A stretch of 64,000 bases of DNA from Cypionkella sinensis (GTDB lineage: Bacteria > Pseudomonadota > Alphaproteobacteria > Rhodobacterales > Rhodobacteraceae). Below are positions 54,571 through 63,800 of this stretch, piece by piece (within the stretch, counting starts at the first letter, position 1; the number at the start of each line of letters is the position of its first letter). The stretch lies in the NCBI RefSeq assembly GCF_042646385.1, contig NZ_JBHRTO010000001.1, positions 682,001 through 746,000 of the forward strand. The letters are read 5' to 3'. Under the pieces are notes generated by a model. The model worked only from the letters and a program-made list of their open reading frames with translations. It was not told the origin of the DNA and did not search any database. Both the position numbers and the translations under genes were made by a program.

Positions 54571-55803
54571 ATGACCGAGACGAAGGCTCGGGCCGGTGAG
54601 GCTTTGCCTGCCGCCCAGAATTTCGGCCAGAACTCTGGCCAGACGACGGCTGCTTATCCGGCGGCGGAGATGAAAGCCGCCATGACAGGTTTTCTGAGTG
54701 CCTTCAAAGGCTTTCAGGACGACGTGAAACAATCGCTTCAACAACAGGACGAAAGATTGACCATGCTTGATCGCAAACAGATGACGTATGCCCGCCCCGC
54801 TTTGTCGGCCCATGCCGAGGTGGAAGTGCCGCACAAGAAGGCGTTTGGCGCTTACCTGCGCAGTGGCGATGATGATGGCCTGCGCGGGCTGGTGCTGGAA
54901 GGCAAGGCAATGTCCAGCGCCGTTGCCGCTGATGGTGGCTATCTGGTGGACCCCCAAACCGCGGACAGCATCCGCTCGATGCTGGTATCCACCTCAAGCC
55001 TGCGGGCGATTGCGAATGTGGTGCAGATTGATGCGACCTCGTTCGACGTGCTGATCGACCGTTCGGAAGTGGGCTCGGGCTGGGCGACGGAAGTGGCGGC
55101 GACCACGGAAACCGCAACGCCGACTATCGAGCGTATTTCGATCAAGCTGCATGAGCTGTCGGCGATGCCGAAGGCCAGCCAGCGCTTGCTGGATGACAGT
55201 GCGTTTGATGTGGAAGGCTGGCTGGCTGGCAAGATCGCCACGCGTTTCATCCGCGCCGAGGCTGCGGCGTTCATCAACGGCACGGGCGTGGATCAGCCGA
55301 AGGGCATTCTGCTGCCGACCAAGGTCGCCAATGCGTCCTGGACCTGGGGCAATATCGGCTACATCCCGACCGGGGCTGCGGCGGATTTCGCGCCGACCAA
55401 CTCGGTCGATTGCATCATCAGCCTGGTCTATGCGCTGACCGCTGATTACCGCGCCAACGCCAGCTTTATCATGAACTCGAAAACCGCAGGGGCGGTGCGC
55501 AAGATGAAGGATGCCGATGGCCGCTTCATGTGGTCGGATGGCTTGGCCGCTGCCGATCCGTCGCGCCTGATGGGCTATCCGGTGCTGATCTGCGAGGACA
55601 TGCCGGACATTGCCGCCAACGCCTATGCGATTGCGTTTGGCGATTTCAAATCGGCCTACACGATTGCCGAGCGGCCTGACCTGCGCATCCTGCGCGACCC
55701 GTTCTCGGCCAAGCCGAACGTGCTGTTCTATGCATCCAAGCGCGTGGGCGGCGATGTGACCGACTTTGCCGCGATCAAACTGCTGAAAATCGCGGTTTCC
55801 TGA
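54571..55803 (+). CDS. GTA g5, HK97-family major capsid protein
   Basis: A 410-residue capsid protein. The first about 110 residues are a helical scaffold (delta) region (AAMTGFLSAFKGFQDDVKQSLQQQDERLTMLDRKQM) that the g4 protease removes. The HK97 fold follows (KAMSSAVAADGGYLVDPQTADSIRSML, ISIKLHELSAMPKASQRLLDDSAFDVEGWL, FINGTGVDQPKGIL, YTIAERPDLRILRDPFSAKPNVLFYASKRVGGDV). GGGGAAATC precedes the ATG. A perfect hairpin follows the stop. Confidence 0.97.
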   Translation: MTETKARAGEALPAAQNFGQNSGQTTAAYPAAEMKAAMTGFLSAFKGFQDDVKQSLQQQDERLTMLDRKQMTYARPALSAHAEVEVPHKKAFGAYLRSGDDDGLRGLVLEGKAMSSAVAADGGYLVDPQTADSIRSMLVSTSSLRAIANVVQIDATSFDVLIDRSEVGSGWATEVAATTETATPTIERISIKLHELSAMPKASQRLLDDSAFDVEGWLAGKIATRFIRAEAAAFINGTGVDQPKGILLPTKVANASWTWGNIGYIPTGAAADFAPTNSVDCIISLVYALTADYRANASFIMNSKTAGAVRKMKDADGRFMWSDGLAAADPSRLMGYPVLICEDMPDIAANAYAIAFGDFKSAYTIAERPDLRILRDPFSAKPNVLFYASKRVGGDVTDFAAIKLLKIAVS

Positions 55804-55815
55804 CGCTGTAACGAC

Positions 55816-55840
55816 TGCCCGGCCCGATTTGGGCCGGGCA
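55816..55840 (+). terminator. 10-bp hairpin after the capsid gene
   Basis: TGCCCGGCCC and GGGCCGGGCA (10 bp, perfect) enclose a 5-base loop, 12 bases after the g5 stop. No U run follows, so it may be a partial terminator or an RNA processing and stability element that raises capsid expression over the genes downstream. Confidence 0.6.
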
Positions 55841-55953
55841 ATGGACGCGTGCCAAAGGGCCGCGCCGTCTGGCTGCTCCCCTCCGTTCGAGCGGTGCGGG
55901 GTGCGCGTCCATGGCCTTTGGTGGGCTTGTTTTGGGGCAAGAGGGGTTTGGCG

Positions 55954-56553
55954 ATGATGTTGACGGAAATCACCAGCGTGGCGGCGGCCAGTCTGCCCGT
56001 GCAGGCGCTGAAGGATCATTTGCGGCTGGGGTCGGGCTTTGCCGATGACGGGATGCAGGATGGCTTGATCGAAAGCTATCTGCGCGCGGCGATGGCGGCG
56101 ATTGAAGGGCGGATCGGCAAGGTGCTGTTGGCGCGGCGGTTTCAGTTGACGCTGCAGGATTGGCGCGCGCGGGGCGAGCAGCCTTTGCCGGTGGCTCCGG
56201 TCACGGCGCTGGTGTCGGTGACGCTGGTCGATGTGAACGCGGTTAGCACGGTGGTGGGGGTTGATCGCTACCGGCTGGTGCAGGACACGCATCGGCCGAA
56301 GTTGATCGCGGCGGGGGTGCTGCTGCCGACGGTGCCGGTGGATGGCCGGGTTGAGGTGGTGTTTGACGCAGGCTTTGGCGCGGCATGGGGTGCGGTGCCG
56401 GTCGATCTGGCGCAGGCGGTGTTGTTGCTGGCGGCGGAGTTTTACGAGAACCGGCATGACATGGGGCAGCGCGTGGCGGGCGTGCCGCTGGCGGTGCAGG
56501 CGCTGATTGAGCGCTGGCGCACGGTGCGCGTGCTGGGCGGAGGTGCGGCATGA
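55954..56553 (+). CDS. GTA g6, head-tail connector protein
   Basis: A 199-residue protein of the phage gp6/connector type, first ring below the portal. It begins MMLTEITSVAAASLPVQALKDHLRLGSGFADDGMQDGLIESYLRAAMAAIEGRIGKVL and ends with DLAQAVLLLAAEFYENRHDMG. The ATG at 55954 has GAGGGG upstream; a longer frame from 55849 would include unrelated sequence. The stop overlaps the g7 start by 4 bases. Confidence 0.9.
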   Translation: MMLTEITSVAAASLPVQALKDHLRLGSGFADDGMQDGLIESYLRAAMAAIEGRIGKVLLARRFQLTLQDWRARGEQPLPVAPVTALVSVTLVDVNAVSTVVGVDRYRLVQDTHRPKLIAAGVLLPTVPVDGRVEVVFDAGFGAAWGAVPVDLAQAVLLLAAEFYENRHDMGQRVAGVPLAVQALIERWRTVRVLGGGAA

Positions 56554-56888
56554 GTGCGGTTCAGCTGAACCGCAAGCTGGTGCTGGAGGCGCCGCAGAAT
56601 GTGGCCGATGGCGCGGGCGGGTTTGTGCGCGCCTGGAGCGTTCTGGGCACGCTGTGGGGCGATGTGCAGCCCGGATCTGGACGTGAGGCTGCGGGGGTTG
56701 AGGTGGTCCTGGCCGCGGTGCCTTACAAGATCACCGTGCGGGGCGCGGCTGTCGGCTCGCCCCGCCGCCCAAAGCCCGAGCAACGTTTGCGCGATGGCGC
56801 GCGGGTTTTCACCATTCTGGCCGTCACCGAGCATGATCAAGACGCGCGCTATCTGACCTGCTTTGCCCGCGAGGAGGTGCCGACATGA
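56550..56888 (+). CDS. GTA g7, head-tail adaptor/closure protein
   Basis: A 112-residue beta-rich protein of the phage head-tail joining (SPP1 gp16-like) type: LNRKLVLEAPQNVADGAGGFVRAWSVLGTLWGDVQPGSGREA, then YKITVRGAAVGSPRRPKPEQRLRDGARVFTILAVTEHDQDARYLTCFARE. It closes the portal channel. It overlaps g6 and g8 by 4 bases each. Confidence 0.9.
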   Translation: MSAVQLNRKLVLEAPQNVADGAGGFVRAWSVLGTLWGDVQPGSGREAAGVEVVLAAVPYKITVRGAAVGSPRRPKPEQRLRDGARVFTILAVTEHDQDARYLTCFAREEVPT

Positions 56889-57283
56889 GCTATCACGCGG
56901 CGGCAGCGCTTCAGGCGGCAATTTACGCGCGCCTTGCCGGATTTGCAGGTTTAGCGGGTGTCAGCATCGTGGATGCGATGCCTGCGGGGGCGGCTTTGGG
57001 CACGTTTGTGCTGATCGGCCCCGAGCAGGTGATTGATCAATCCGACAAATCCGGCGGCGGGGCAGAACACCGGCTGGAGATTGCGGTGATCAGCGATGCC
57101 AGCGGCTTTCTGACCGCCAAGCAGGTGGCGGGTGCGGTCTCGCAGGCTTTGGTGGGGGCCGCTTTGACGCTGGCGACGGGGCGGCTGGTGTCGATCCAGT
57201 TCCTGCGGGCCAGCGCGCGGCGGCTGGAGGCGGGCGATACGCGGCGGATCGACATGACGTTCCGGGCGCGGATCGAGCTTTGA
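56885..57283 (+). CDS. GTA g8, tail terminator (DUF3168)
   Basis: A 132-residue protein of the DUF3168 family, the ring that ends tail tube growth and meets the head. Typical start YHAAAALQAAIYARLAG and the segment VLIGPEQVIDQSDKSGGGAEHRLEIAVISDASGF are seen. Coupled to g7 by a 4-base overlap. Confidence 0.9.
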   Translation: MSYHAAAALQAAIYARLAGFAGLAGVSIVDAMPAGAALGTFVLIGPEQVIDQSDKSGGGAEHRLEIAVISDASGFLTAKQVAGAVSQALVGAALTLATGRLVSIQFLRASARRLEAGDTRRIDMTFRARIEL

Positions 57284-57316
57284 AATAGCGCCCTGCGGGG
57301 CAATGAGGAGATGACT

Positions 57317-57730
57317 ATGGCAGTGCAGAACGGCAAAGACCTGCTGATCAAGGTCGATATGGTGGGCGACGGCACTTTCGTCACGGTGGCGGGGCTGCGG
57401 GCGACACGGATCAGTTTCAACGCCGAAACCGTGGATGTGACCAGCCTGGAAAGTGCGGGCGGTTGGCGCGAATTGCTGGCGGGGGCGGGGGTGAAAACTG
57501 CGTCGATCTCAGGCTCGGGTGTGTTTCGGGACGAGACCACCGATGCGCGGGCGCGGCAGATCTTCTTTGATGCCGAAATGCCGCTGTTTCAGGTGGTGAT
57601 CCCCAGCTTTGGCGTGGTCGAAGGTGCGTTCCAGATCACCGCCATCGAATATGCCGGCAGCCACAACGGCGAGGCGACCTATGAGATGACGCTCGCCTCG
57701 GCAGGGGCCCTGACGTTTACGGCGCTCTGA
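57317..57730 (+). CDS. GTA g9, major tail protein (TP901-1 type)
   Basis: A 137-residue tail tube subunit: MAVQNGKDLLIKVDMVGDGTFVTVAGLRATRISFNAETVDVTSLESAGGWRELLAGAGVKTASISGSGVFRDE. This matches the phage major tail protein TP901-1 family. I choose the ATG at 57317 because GAGGAG lies at the right distance; an ATG at 57311 touches the site. Overlaps g10 by one base. Confidence 0.92.
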   Translation: MAVQNGKDLLIKVDMVGDGTFVTVAGLRATRISFNAETVDVTSLESAGGWRELLAGAGVKTASISGSGVFRDETTDARARQIFFDAEMPLFQVVIPSFGVVEGAFQITAIEYAGSHNGEATYEMTLASAGALTFTAL

Positions 57731-58050
57731 TGGCCAATCCTTATGCGGGCGAAGTGGCGGTTGTGCTGGATGGCGTGGCGCATGTCGCCAAGCTGACTTT
57801 GGGCGCGCTCGCCGAGTTGGAGACGGCGCTTGGCGCGGACTCCTTGGTCGATCTGGTCGAACGGTTCGAATCCGGCAAGGTCTCGACCCGCGATGTGCTG
57901 GCGCTGATCGTCGCGGGCCTGCGGGGTGGCGGCTGGCAGGGCACGGCGGAACATCTGCGCACGGTGGAAATCGGCGGTGGCCCGGTTGAGGCCGCACGGG
58001 CCGCAGCGGAATTGCTGGCGCGGGCGTTCGCGCTGCCGGGCGAGGCATGA
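57730..58050 (+). CDS. GTA g10 protein (tail tube/chaperone family)
   Basis: A 106-residue protein of the GTA-specific gp10 family (GTA_TIM-adjacent small tail gene): MANPYAGEVAVVLDGVAHVAKLTLGALAELETALGADSLVDLVERFESGKVSTRDVLALIVAGLRGGGW. By position it is the tail assembly chaperone that precedes the tape measure. Coupled to g9 and g10.1. Confidence 0.85.
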   Translation: MANPYAGEVAVVLDGVAHVAKLTLGALAELETALGADSLVDLVERFESGKVSTRDVLALIVAGLRGGGWQGTAEHLRTVEIGGGPVEAARAAAELLARAFALPGEA

Positions 58051-58295
58051 AGATCGACTGGCCGGGGCTGATGCGCGCCGGAATGGGCGAACTGCGGCTG
58101 CCGCCTGCGGTATTCTGGGCGCTGTCGCCGATTGAGTTGAGGATCATGTTGGGGGCGGAGGCTGTGGTGCCGCCCCTGACGCGGGCGCGGCTGGAGGAAT
58201 TGGCCGCAGCCTATCCCGATTTCGGGACAGATTTCAGCAAAGGGGCGGGCGATGGCGACGGTAGAGGAGTTGCAGGACCAGATTGCGGCGCTTGA
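58047..58295 (+). CDS. GTA g10.1 protein (rcc01693-like, phage tail assembly chaperone)
   Basis: An 82-residue protein (MKIDWPGLMRAGMGELRLPPAVFWALSPIELRIMLGAEAVVPPLTRARLEELAAAYPDFG). The pattern W-x3-M-R-A-G and FWALSPIELR identifies the small GTA gene between g10 and the tape measure. The last about 15 residues overlap the g11 start by 44 bases and look like read-on sequence, longer than the usual 4-base overlaps in this cluster. Confidence 0.82.
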   Translation: MKIDWPGLMRAGMGELRLPPAVFWALSPIELRIMLGAEAVVPPLTRARLEELAAAYPDFGTDFSKGAGDGDGRGVAGPDCGA

Positions 58296-58905
58296 GGCCA
58301 CGCTTTCCGGCACCACCGGCATGGTGGGTGCCTTCGAGGGCGAGCTGTCGCGGATGCGCGAAACCATGGTGTTCACGGGGCGCGAGGTGAATGTGCTGTC
58401 CAGCGGCATCGGTGGCGGTTTGCGCAGGGCTTTTGACGGGCTGGTGTTTGACGGTGCCAAGCTTTCGGATGCGTTGAAATCTGTGGCGAAATCTTTGGCG
58501 GATACCGTCTACAGCATCGCGATGCGGCCCGTGCAGAACGCTTTGGGTGGCGCGATTGCCTCGGGTTTGGGTGGTTTGATGAGCGGCATCATGCCGTTCG
58601 AGAAGGGCGGTAGCTTTGCCCAAGGCCGGGTGATGCCCTTCGCCAAGGGTGGGGTTGTTAGCCAAGCCACGCCATTTGCGATGCGCGGCGGTCAGGGGCT
58701 GATGGGCGAGGCGGGGCCAGAGGCGATCATGCCGCTGGCGCGTGGCGCGGATGGCCGCCTCGGCGTGCAGACCACGGGCGGCGCGCGCGCGGTGACGGTG
58801 GTGATGAACATCACCACACCCGATGTGCAGGGCTTTCAACGCAGCCAGACGCAGATTGCCGCGCAGGCTCAGCGGATGCTGGCGCGCGGCCAACGCAATC
58901 GGTGA
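58252..58905 (+). CDS. GTA g11, tail tape measure protein
   Basis: A 217-residue protein, short like other GTA tape measures, which matches the short GTA tail. The N-terminal coiled coil (TVEELQDQIAALEATLSGTTGMVGAFEGELSRMRETM) is followed by a hydrophobic Gly/Ala-rich centre (RPVQNALGGAIASGLGGLMSGIMPFEKGG) and GLMGEAGPEAIMPLARGADGRLGVQ, the conserved tape-measure C-terminal motif. The ATG at 58252 lies inside g10.1 and is preceded by AGGGGCGGGCG. Confidence 0.92.
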   Translation: MATVEELQDQIAALEATLSGTTGMVGAFEGELSRMRETMVFTGREVNVLSSGIGGGLRRAFDGLVFDGAKLSDALKSVAKSLADTVYSIAMRPVQNALGGAIASGLGGLMSGIMPFEKGGSFAQGRVMPFAKGGVVSQATPFAMRGGQGLMGEAGPEAIMPLARGADGRLGVQTTGGARAVTVVMNITTPDVQGFQRSQTQIAAQAQRMLARGQRNR

Positions 58906-58914
58906 GGGGAAGAC

Positions 58915-59547
58915 ATGGCTTTTCACGAGATCAGATTTCCGGCCAATGTCAGCTTTGGCAGCCAGGGCGGGCCCGAGCGGTTGACCGAGATTGTCACGCT
59001 GGCAAACGGCTTTGAAGAACGCAACACGCCGTGGGAACATTCGCGCAGGCGCTATGACGCGGGCTTTGGGCTGCGCAGTCTTGAGGATGTCGATGCGCTG
59101 CTGGCGTTTTTTGAGGCGCGTCGGGCGCGGCTGCATGCGTTTCGCTGGAAGGATTGGTCGGACTTCAAATCCTGCGGCGGCAATCAGGCGATTGCGGCCA
59201 CCGATCAGTTGATCGGGGTCGGCGACGGGGTGACGACGGCTTTTGCGCTGAAAAAGGCCTATCTTTCTGGCACGGCCAGCTACATCCGCCCGATTGCAAA
59301 GCCCGTGGCGGGCACGGTGATCGTGGCGATTGCCAATGATCCGAAGGTCGAGGGGCTGGAGTTCAGCGTCGATGCTGCAACCGGGATCGTCAGCTTTACC
59401 ACGCCGCCTGACATCGGCGCATTGATCACCGCCGGGTATGAATTTGACGTGCCGGTGCGGTTTGATGCCGATGTGATTCAAACCTCGGTCGCCTCGTTCC
59501 GGGCGGGTGACGTGCCGAATGTGCCGATTGTCGAGGTGCGGATATGA
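58915..59547 (+). CDS. GTA g12, distal tail protein (DUF2460)
   Basis: A 210-residue protein of the TIGR02217/DUF2460 family: MAFHEIRFPANVSFGSQGGPERLTEIVTLANGFEERNTPWEHSRRRYDAGFGLRSLEDVDALLAFFEARRARLHAFRWKDWSDFKSC. It forms the ring at the tip of the tail tube. GTGAGGGGAAG precedes the ATG. Overlaps g13 by 4 bases. Confidence 0.94.
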   Translation: MAFHEIRFPANVSFGSQGGPERLTEIVTLANGFEERNTPWEHSRRRYDAGFGLRSLEDVDALLAFFEARRARLHAFRWKDWSDFKSCGGNQAIAATDQLIGVGDGVTTAFALKKAYLSGTASYIRPIAKPVAGTVIVAIANDPKVEGLEFSVDAATGIVSFTTPPDIGALITAGYEFDVPVRFDADVIQTSVASFRAGDVPNVPIVEVRI

Positions 59548-60431
59548 GTGCGCGGCAGGATTTGCTCGATCACTTGGGTCAGGGGGTGACGACGGTGTGT
59601 CGCGCCTGGCTGGTGACACGCCGCGATGGCGTGCAGTTCGGCTTTACCGATCACGATGGCGATTTGGGCTTTGAGGCGCATGTGTTCAAGGCCAGCTCTG
59701 GCATGACGGCGCGCACCTTGCAGCAGACCACGGGTTTGTCGGTTGATAACTCGGAAACCGTTGGGGCACTGTCAGATGCGGCCGTCGATGAGGCCGATCT
59801 GATCGCCGGGCGCTTTGATGGCGCCGAGGTGCGCGCCTGGTTGGTGAATTGGGCCGATCCCGCCCAGCGCATCGAGCAGTTCCGCGGCAATCTGGGCGAG
59901 ATCAGCCGCGCCGGTGGCGCATTCAAGGCCGAGTTGCGCGGGCTGACCGATCGGTTGAACCAACCGCAGGGGCGTATCTTTCAGCGCAACTGCACAGCGG
60001 TTCTGGGGGATGCACGCTGCAAGGTCGATCTGACTGCGCCGGGGCATTTTGCCCAAAGCGCCATCGTCGGGTTTGATGCGCTGAACCGGGTGGTGTTCGA
60101 GGGATTAGGCGCTTTTGCCGACCGCTGGTTCGAACGCGGACGCTTTGTGGTGATCTCGGGGGCAGCGGCGGGTCTGGTCGGCGTGATCAAGTTTGATCGC
60201 TTGGCGGATGGCCAGCGCATTGTTGATCTGTGGCATGACCTTGGTGCGCAGATCGCGATTGGCGATCAGGTGCGGCTGGAAGTGGGTTGTGATCGGATGT
60301 CATCGACCTGCCGCGCGAAATTTGCCAACTTCGCCAACTTCCGCGGCTTTCCGCATATTCCGGGCGAGGACTGGTTGGCGTCTTACCCGGTCAGCAGCCG
60401 TGCCAATGATGGCGGGAGCTTGGGGCGATGA
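59544..60431 (+). CDS. GTA g13, tail hub protein (DUF2163)
   Basis: A 295-residue baseplate hub protein: CRAWLVTRRDGVQFGFTDHDGDLGFEAHVFKASSGMTARTLQQTTGLSVDNSETVGAL is the DUF2163 start, and the C-terminal half has conserved cysteines (QRNCTAVLGDARCKVDL and GCDRMSSTCRAKFANFANFRGFPHIPGEDWL), which in the RcGTA hub bind an iron-sulfur cluster. The four Cys are all present. Overlaps g14 by 4 bases. Confidence 0.94.
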   Translation: MSARQDLLDHLGQGVTTVCRAWLVTRRDGVQFGFTDHDGDLGFEAHVFKASSGMTARTLQQTTGLSVDNSETVGALSDAAVDEADLIAGRFDGAEVRAWLVNWADPAQRIEQFRGNLGEISRAGGAFKAELRGLTDRLNQPQGRIFQRNCTAVLGDARCKVDLTAPGHFAQSAIVGFDALNRVVFEGLGAFADRWFERGRFVVISGAAAGLVGVIKFDRLADGQRIVDLWHDLGAQIAIGDQVRLEVGCDRMSSTCRAKFANFANFRGFPHIPGEDWLASYPVSSRANDGGSLGR

Positions 60432-60865
60432 GCCGTGCTCTGATCGTAGAGGCCGCACGCGGCTGGATCGGCACGCCCTATCTGCATCAGGCCAGTGTGC
60501 GGGCGGCGGGAGCGGACTGTCTTGGCCTGATCCGGGGTGTGTGGCGCGAAGTTGTGAGCGAGGAGCCAGAACGCATCCCGGCCTACGCGCCGGATTGGTC
60601 CGAAGCCTCGGGGCGCGAGGATCTGCTGGCCGCCGCCCAGCGCTGGCTGATCGCCAAGCCGATGGCTGCCGAGGCGGTGGGCGATGTGCTGCTGTTTCGG
60701 ATGCGGGACGGCGCGGTGGCCAAGCATTTGGGCATCGCAGCCGAGATCGGTGAAAACGCCAGTTTCATCCATGCCTACACTGGGCACGGCGTTGTCGAAA
60801 CGCCGCTCAGCGCGCCGTGGCGGCGCAAGATCGCCGCCCGATTTGAATTTCCTTCAGGAGGCTGA
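60428..60865 (+). CDS. GTA g14, NlpC/P60 cell-wall peptidase
   Basis: A 145-residue peptidase thought to cut peptidoglycan peptides as the GTA enters a recipient. Catalytic Cys31 lies in AAGADCLGLIRGVWRE and His100 in DGAVAKHLGIA, with a His115 nearby. Start MSRALIVEAARGWIGTPYLHQAS is the family pattern. Coupled to g13; g15 follows in 2 bases. Confidence 0.94.
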   Translation: MSRALIVEAARGWIGTPYLHQASVRAAGADCLGLIRGVWREVVSEEPERIPAYAPDWSEASGREDLLAAAQRWLIAKPMAAEAVGDVLLFRMRDGAVAKHLGIAAEIGENASFIHAYTGHGVVETPLSAPWRRKIAARFEFPSGG

Positions 60866-60867
60866 AC

Positions 60868-63800
60868 ATGGCCACGATCCTTCTCTCTGCGGTTGGCGCA
60901 TCGCTTGGTGCCGGGTTTGGCGGCACGGTGCTTGGCCTGTCCGGGGCGGTCATCGGGCGGGCGATTGGTGCCACCGTGGGCCGGGTGATCGACCAGAAAC
61001 TGCTGGGTGCCGGGTCCGAAGCGGTCGATGTCGGGCGAGTGGATCGTTTCCGCGTGATGGGTGCCAGCGAAGGTGCCGCCATTCCGCGGATTTGGGGCAG
61101 GGTGCGGGTATCGGGGCAGGTGATCTGGGCCAGCCGCTTTCAGGAAAACGTCACCCATTCCGGCGGCGGCAAGGGCACGCCAAGGCCCTCAAGCAATAGT
61201 TTCAGTTATTCGGTCAGTTTGGCCGTCGCGCTTTGCGAAGGCGAGATCACCCGCATTGGCCGCATTTGGGCCGATGGCAACGAGATCGCGCCAGAAAGCC
61301 TGAACCTGCGCATCTATATGGGCGATGAGGCGCAACTGCCTGATCCCAAGATTGAAGCGGTCGAAGGTGCCGGCAATGCTCCCAGCTATCGCGGCACAGC
61401 CTATGTGGTGATCGAGAATCTCGATCTTTCGCAGTTTGGCAACCGCGTGCCGCAATTTTCTTTCGAAGTCGTGCGTGCGGCGCAAAGTGCGGCATCTGCC
61501 CCCCATGCGGGGCTTTCCAAGATTATCCCCGGCGTTTGCCTGATCCCCGGCACCGGTGAATATGCTTTGGCAACAACCCCTGTGCATTACACCTATGGTC
61601 GCGGCAGCAACCGCTCGGCCAATGTGAACTCGGCCACCGGCAAGACCGATTTTGCCGCCTCGCTGGAGCAGTTGTCCGAAGAACTGCCAACCGCGACGGG
61701 AGCTTCGCTTGTGGTGTCGTGGTTTGGCAATGACCTGCGCTGCGGGGCCTGCCAAGTGCAGCCCAAGGTCGAGCAAAAGCAATATGACGGTCAGCCGATG
61801 GCCTGGAAGGTTTCGGGTCTGGCGCGGGCCGCGGCAGCAGAGTTGCCGAAACTGGACGGAACCACCGTTTATGGCGGCACGCCTGCGGATCAGTCGGTCG
61901 TTGAAGCTGTTGAGGCCATGAACGCGGCGGGCAAAGCCATAACGTTTTACCCTTTCATTCTGATGGATCAACTGCCGGACAACAGCTTGCCTGATCCGTG
62001 GAGCGATGCTGCGTCGCAACCCGTGCTGCCATGGCGGGGACGGATCACGCTGAACCGCGCACCGGGGCAATCTGGCACCACCGACCGCACCGCTGCTGCC
62101 GCTGCCGAGGTTGCGTCGTTTTTCGGCACCGCCGCACCTGCGCATTTCGCGATCAGCGGCCAAAACGTCAGCTATTCCGGCCCTGCGGAGTGGTCCTATC
62201 GCCGCTTCATTCTTCACTACGCGCATCTGTGCAAAGCCGCGGGCGGTGTCGCCGCTTTCTGCGTCGGCACCGAATTGCGTAGCCTGACGCAAATTCGCGG
62301 CGCGGGCGACACTTTCCCCACCGTCACCGCCCTGCGCCAGCTTGCTGCCGAGGTGAAAGCCATCCTTGGCCCCACCACCCAGATCACCTATGCCGCCGAT
62401 TGGTCGGAATACTTCGGCTATCACAGCGACAACAACGTCTACTTCCACCTTGATCCGCTGTGGGCCGATCCGGCCATCGACTTCATCGGCATCGACAATT
62501 ACATGCCATTGTCCGACTGGCGCGATGGCGACAGCCATCTTGATGCCGCTTGGGGCGATATTCACAATGTGAATTACCTGAAAAGCAATATCGCGGGCGG
62601 CGAAGGTTTTTCGTGGTATTACGCTAGCCCTGCCGACCGTGCTGCGCAAATCCGCACTGCGATTACCGACGGTGCCTATGGCGAGCCATGGATTTACCGC
62701 CACAAGGATCTGCGCAGTTGGTGGTCCAGCTCACACCACGAGCGTATCGCCGGGCTGCGCAATGCCACGCCAACCGCTTGGGTGGCCGGATCAAAGCCGA
62801 TCCGCTTTACCGAATTCGGCTGCGCTGCCGTGGACAAGGGCTCTAACCAGCCCAACGTGTTTCTCGATCCGAAATCGTCGGAATCCGCACTGCCGCAGTT
62901 CTCGAACGGGCTGCGCGATGACCTGCTGCAACTGTCCTATTATCAGGCCATGCACAGCTTCTGGAACGATCCGCAAAACAACCCCGCGGCCTTTCTTTAC
63001 ACAGGTAAAATGGTCGATTTCGCCAATTCGCTGGCTTGGGCATGGGATGCGCGACCTTTCCCGACCTTTCCGGGCAACAAGACCCTGTGGTCGGATGCCC
63101 CAAACTACGACAAGGGCCATTGGCTGAATGGCCGTGCCTCGAATGAGTCGCTGGCTGGCGTGATCGCCGATATCTGCGATCTGGCGGGGATGCTCGACGT
63201 CGATCTGTCTCAAGCGCGCGGCATCGTGCGCGGCTATGTGATCTCCGATGTGGCTTCGGCCCGGGCCGCGCTGCAACCGCTGACGCTGGCGTTTCCGACC
63301 GATGTGGTCGAGCGCGAGGGGACCTTGCGCTTTCAGGCCCGCACCGCTCGCGCGCCGCAGGTCCTGTCGCCCGAAACATTTGCCATCTCGGGTGACATTG
63401 ACGGCAGCATCGAGCGCAGCCGTGCCGCTGATATTGAAACACCCGAACATATCCGACTGACCTTCAGCGAGGCCGAAACCGATTTCACGGTCTCCACCGC
63501 CTCGGCCGCTTTCCCGGATCGCAGCGGTGATGTCGTGTCACAATCTGAGTTGCCGCTGACCCTGACCGCAGCCGAAGCCACGACGATTGCCGAGCGCTGG
63601 ATGGCAGAAACCCGCGTCTCGCGCGATTCTGCGCGCTTTGCCTTGCCAAAATCGCAGCTTGCCATTGGTGTCGGTGATACCGTCAGCATCGCAGGTGCGC
63701 TTTATCGCATCGACCGCGCGGAACTTTCCGAGTTGCAATCCATCGAGGCCGTGCGGATTGATCCCAACGTCTATGAACCTGCCGAGGTCTCGGTGCCTTC

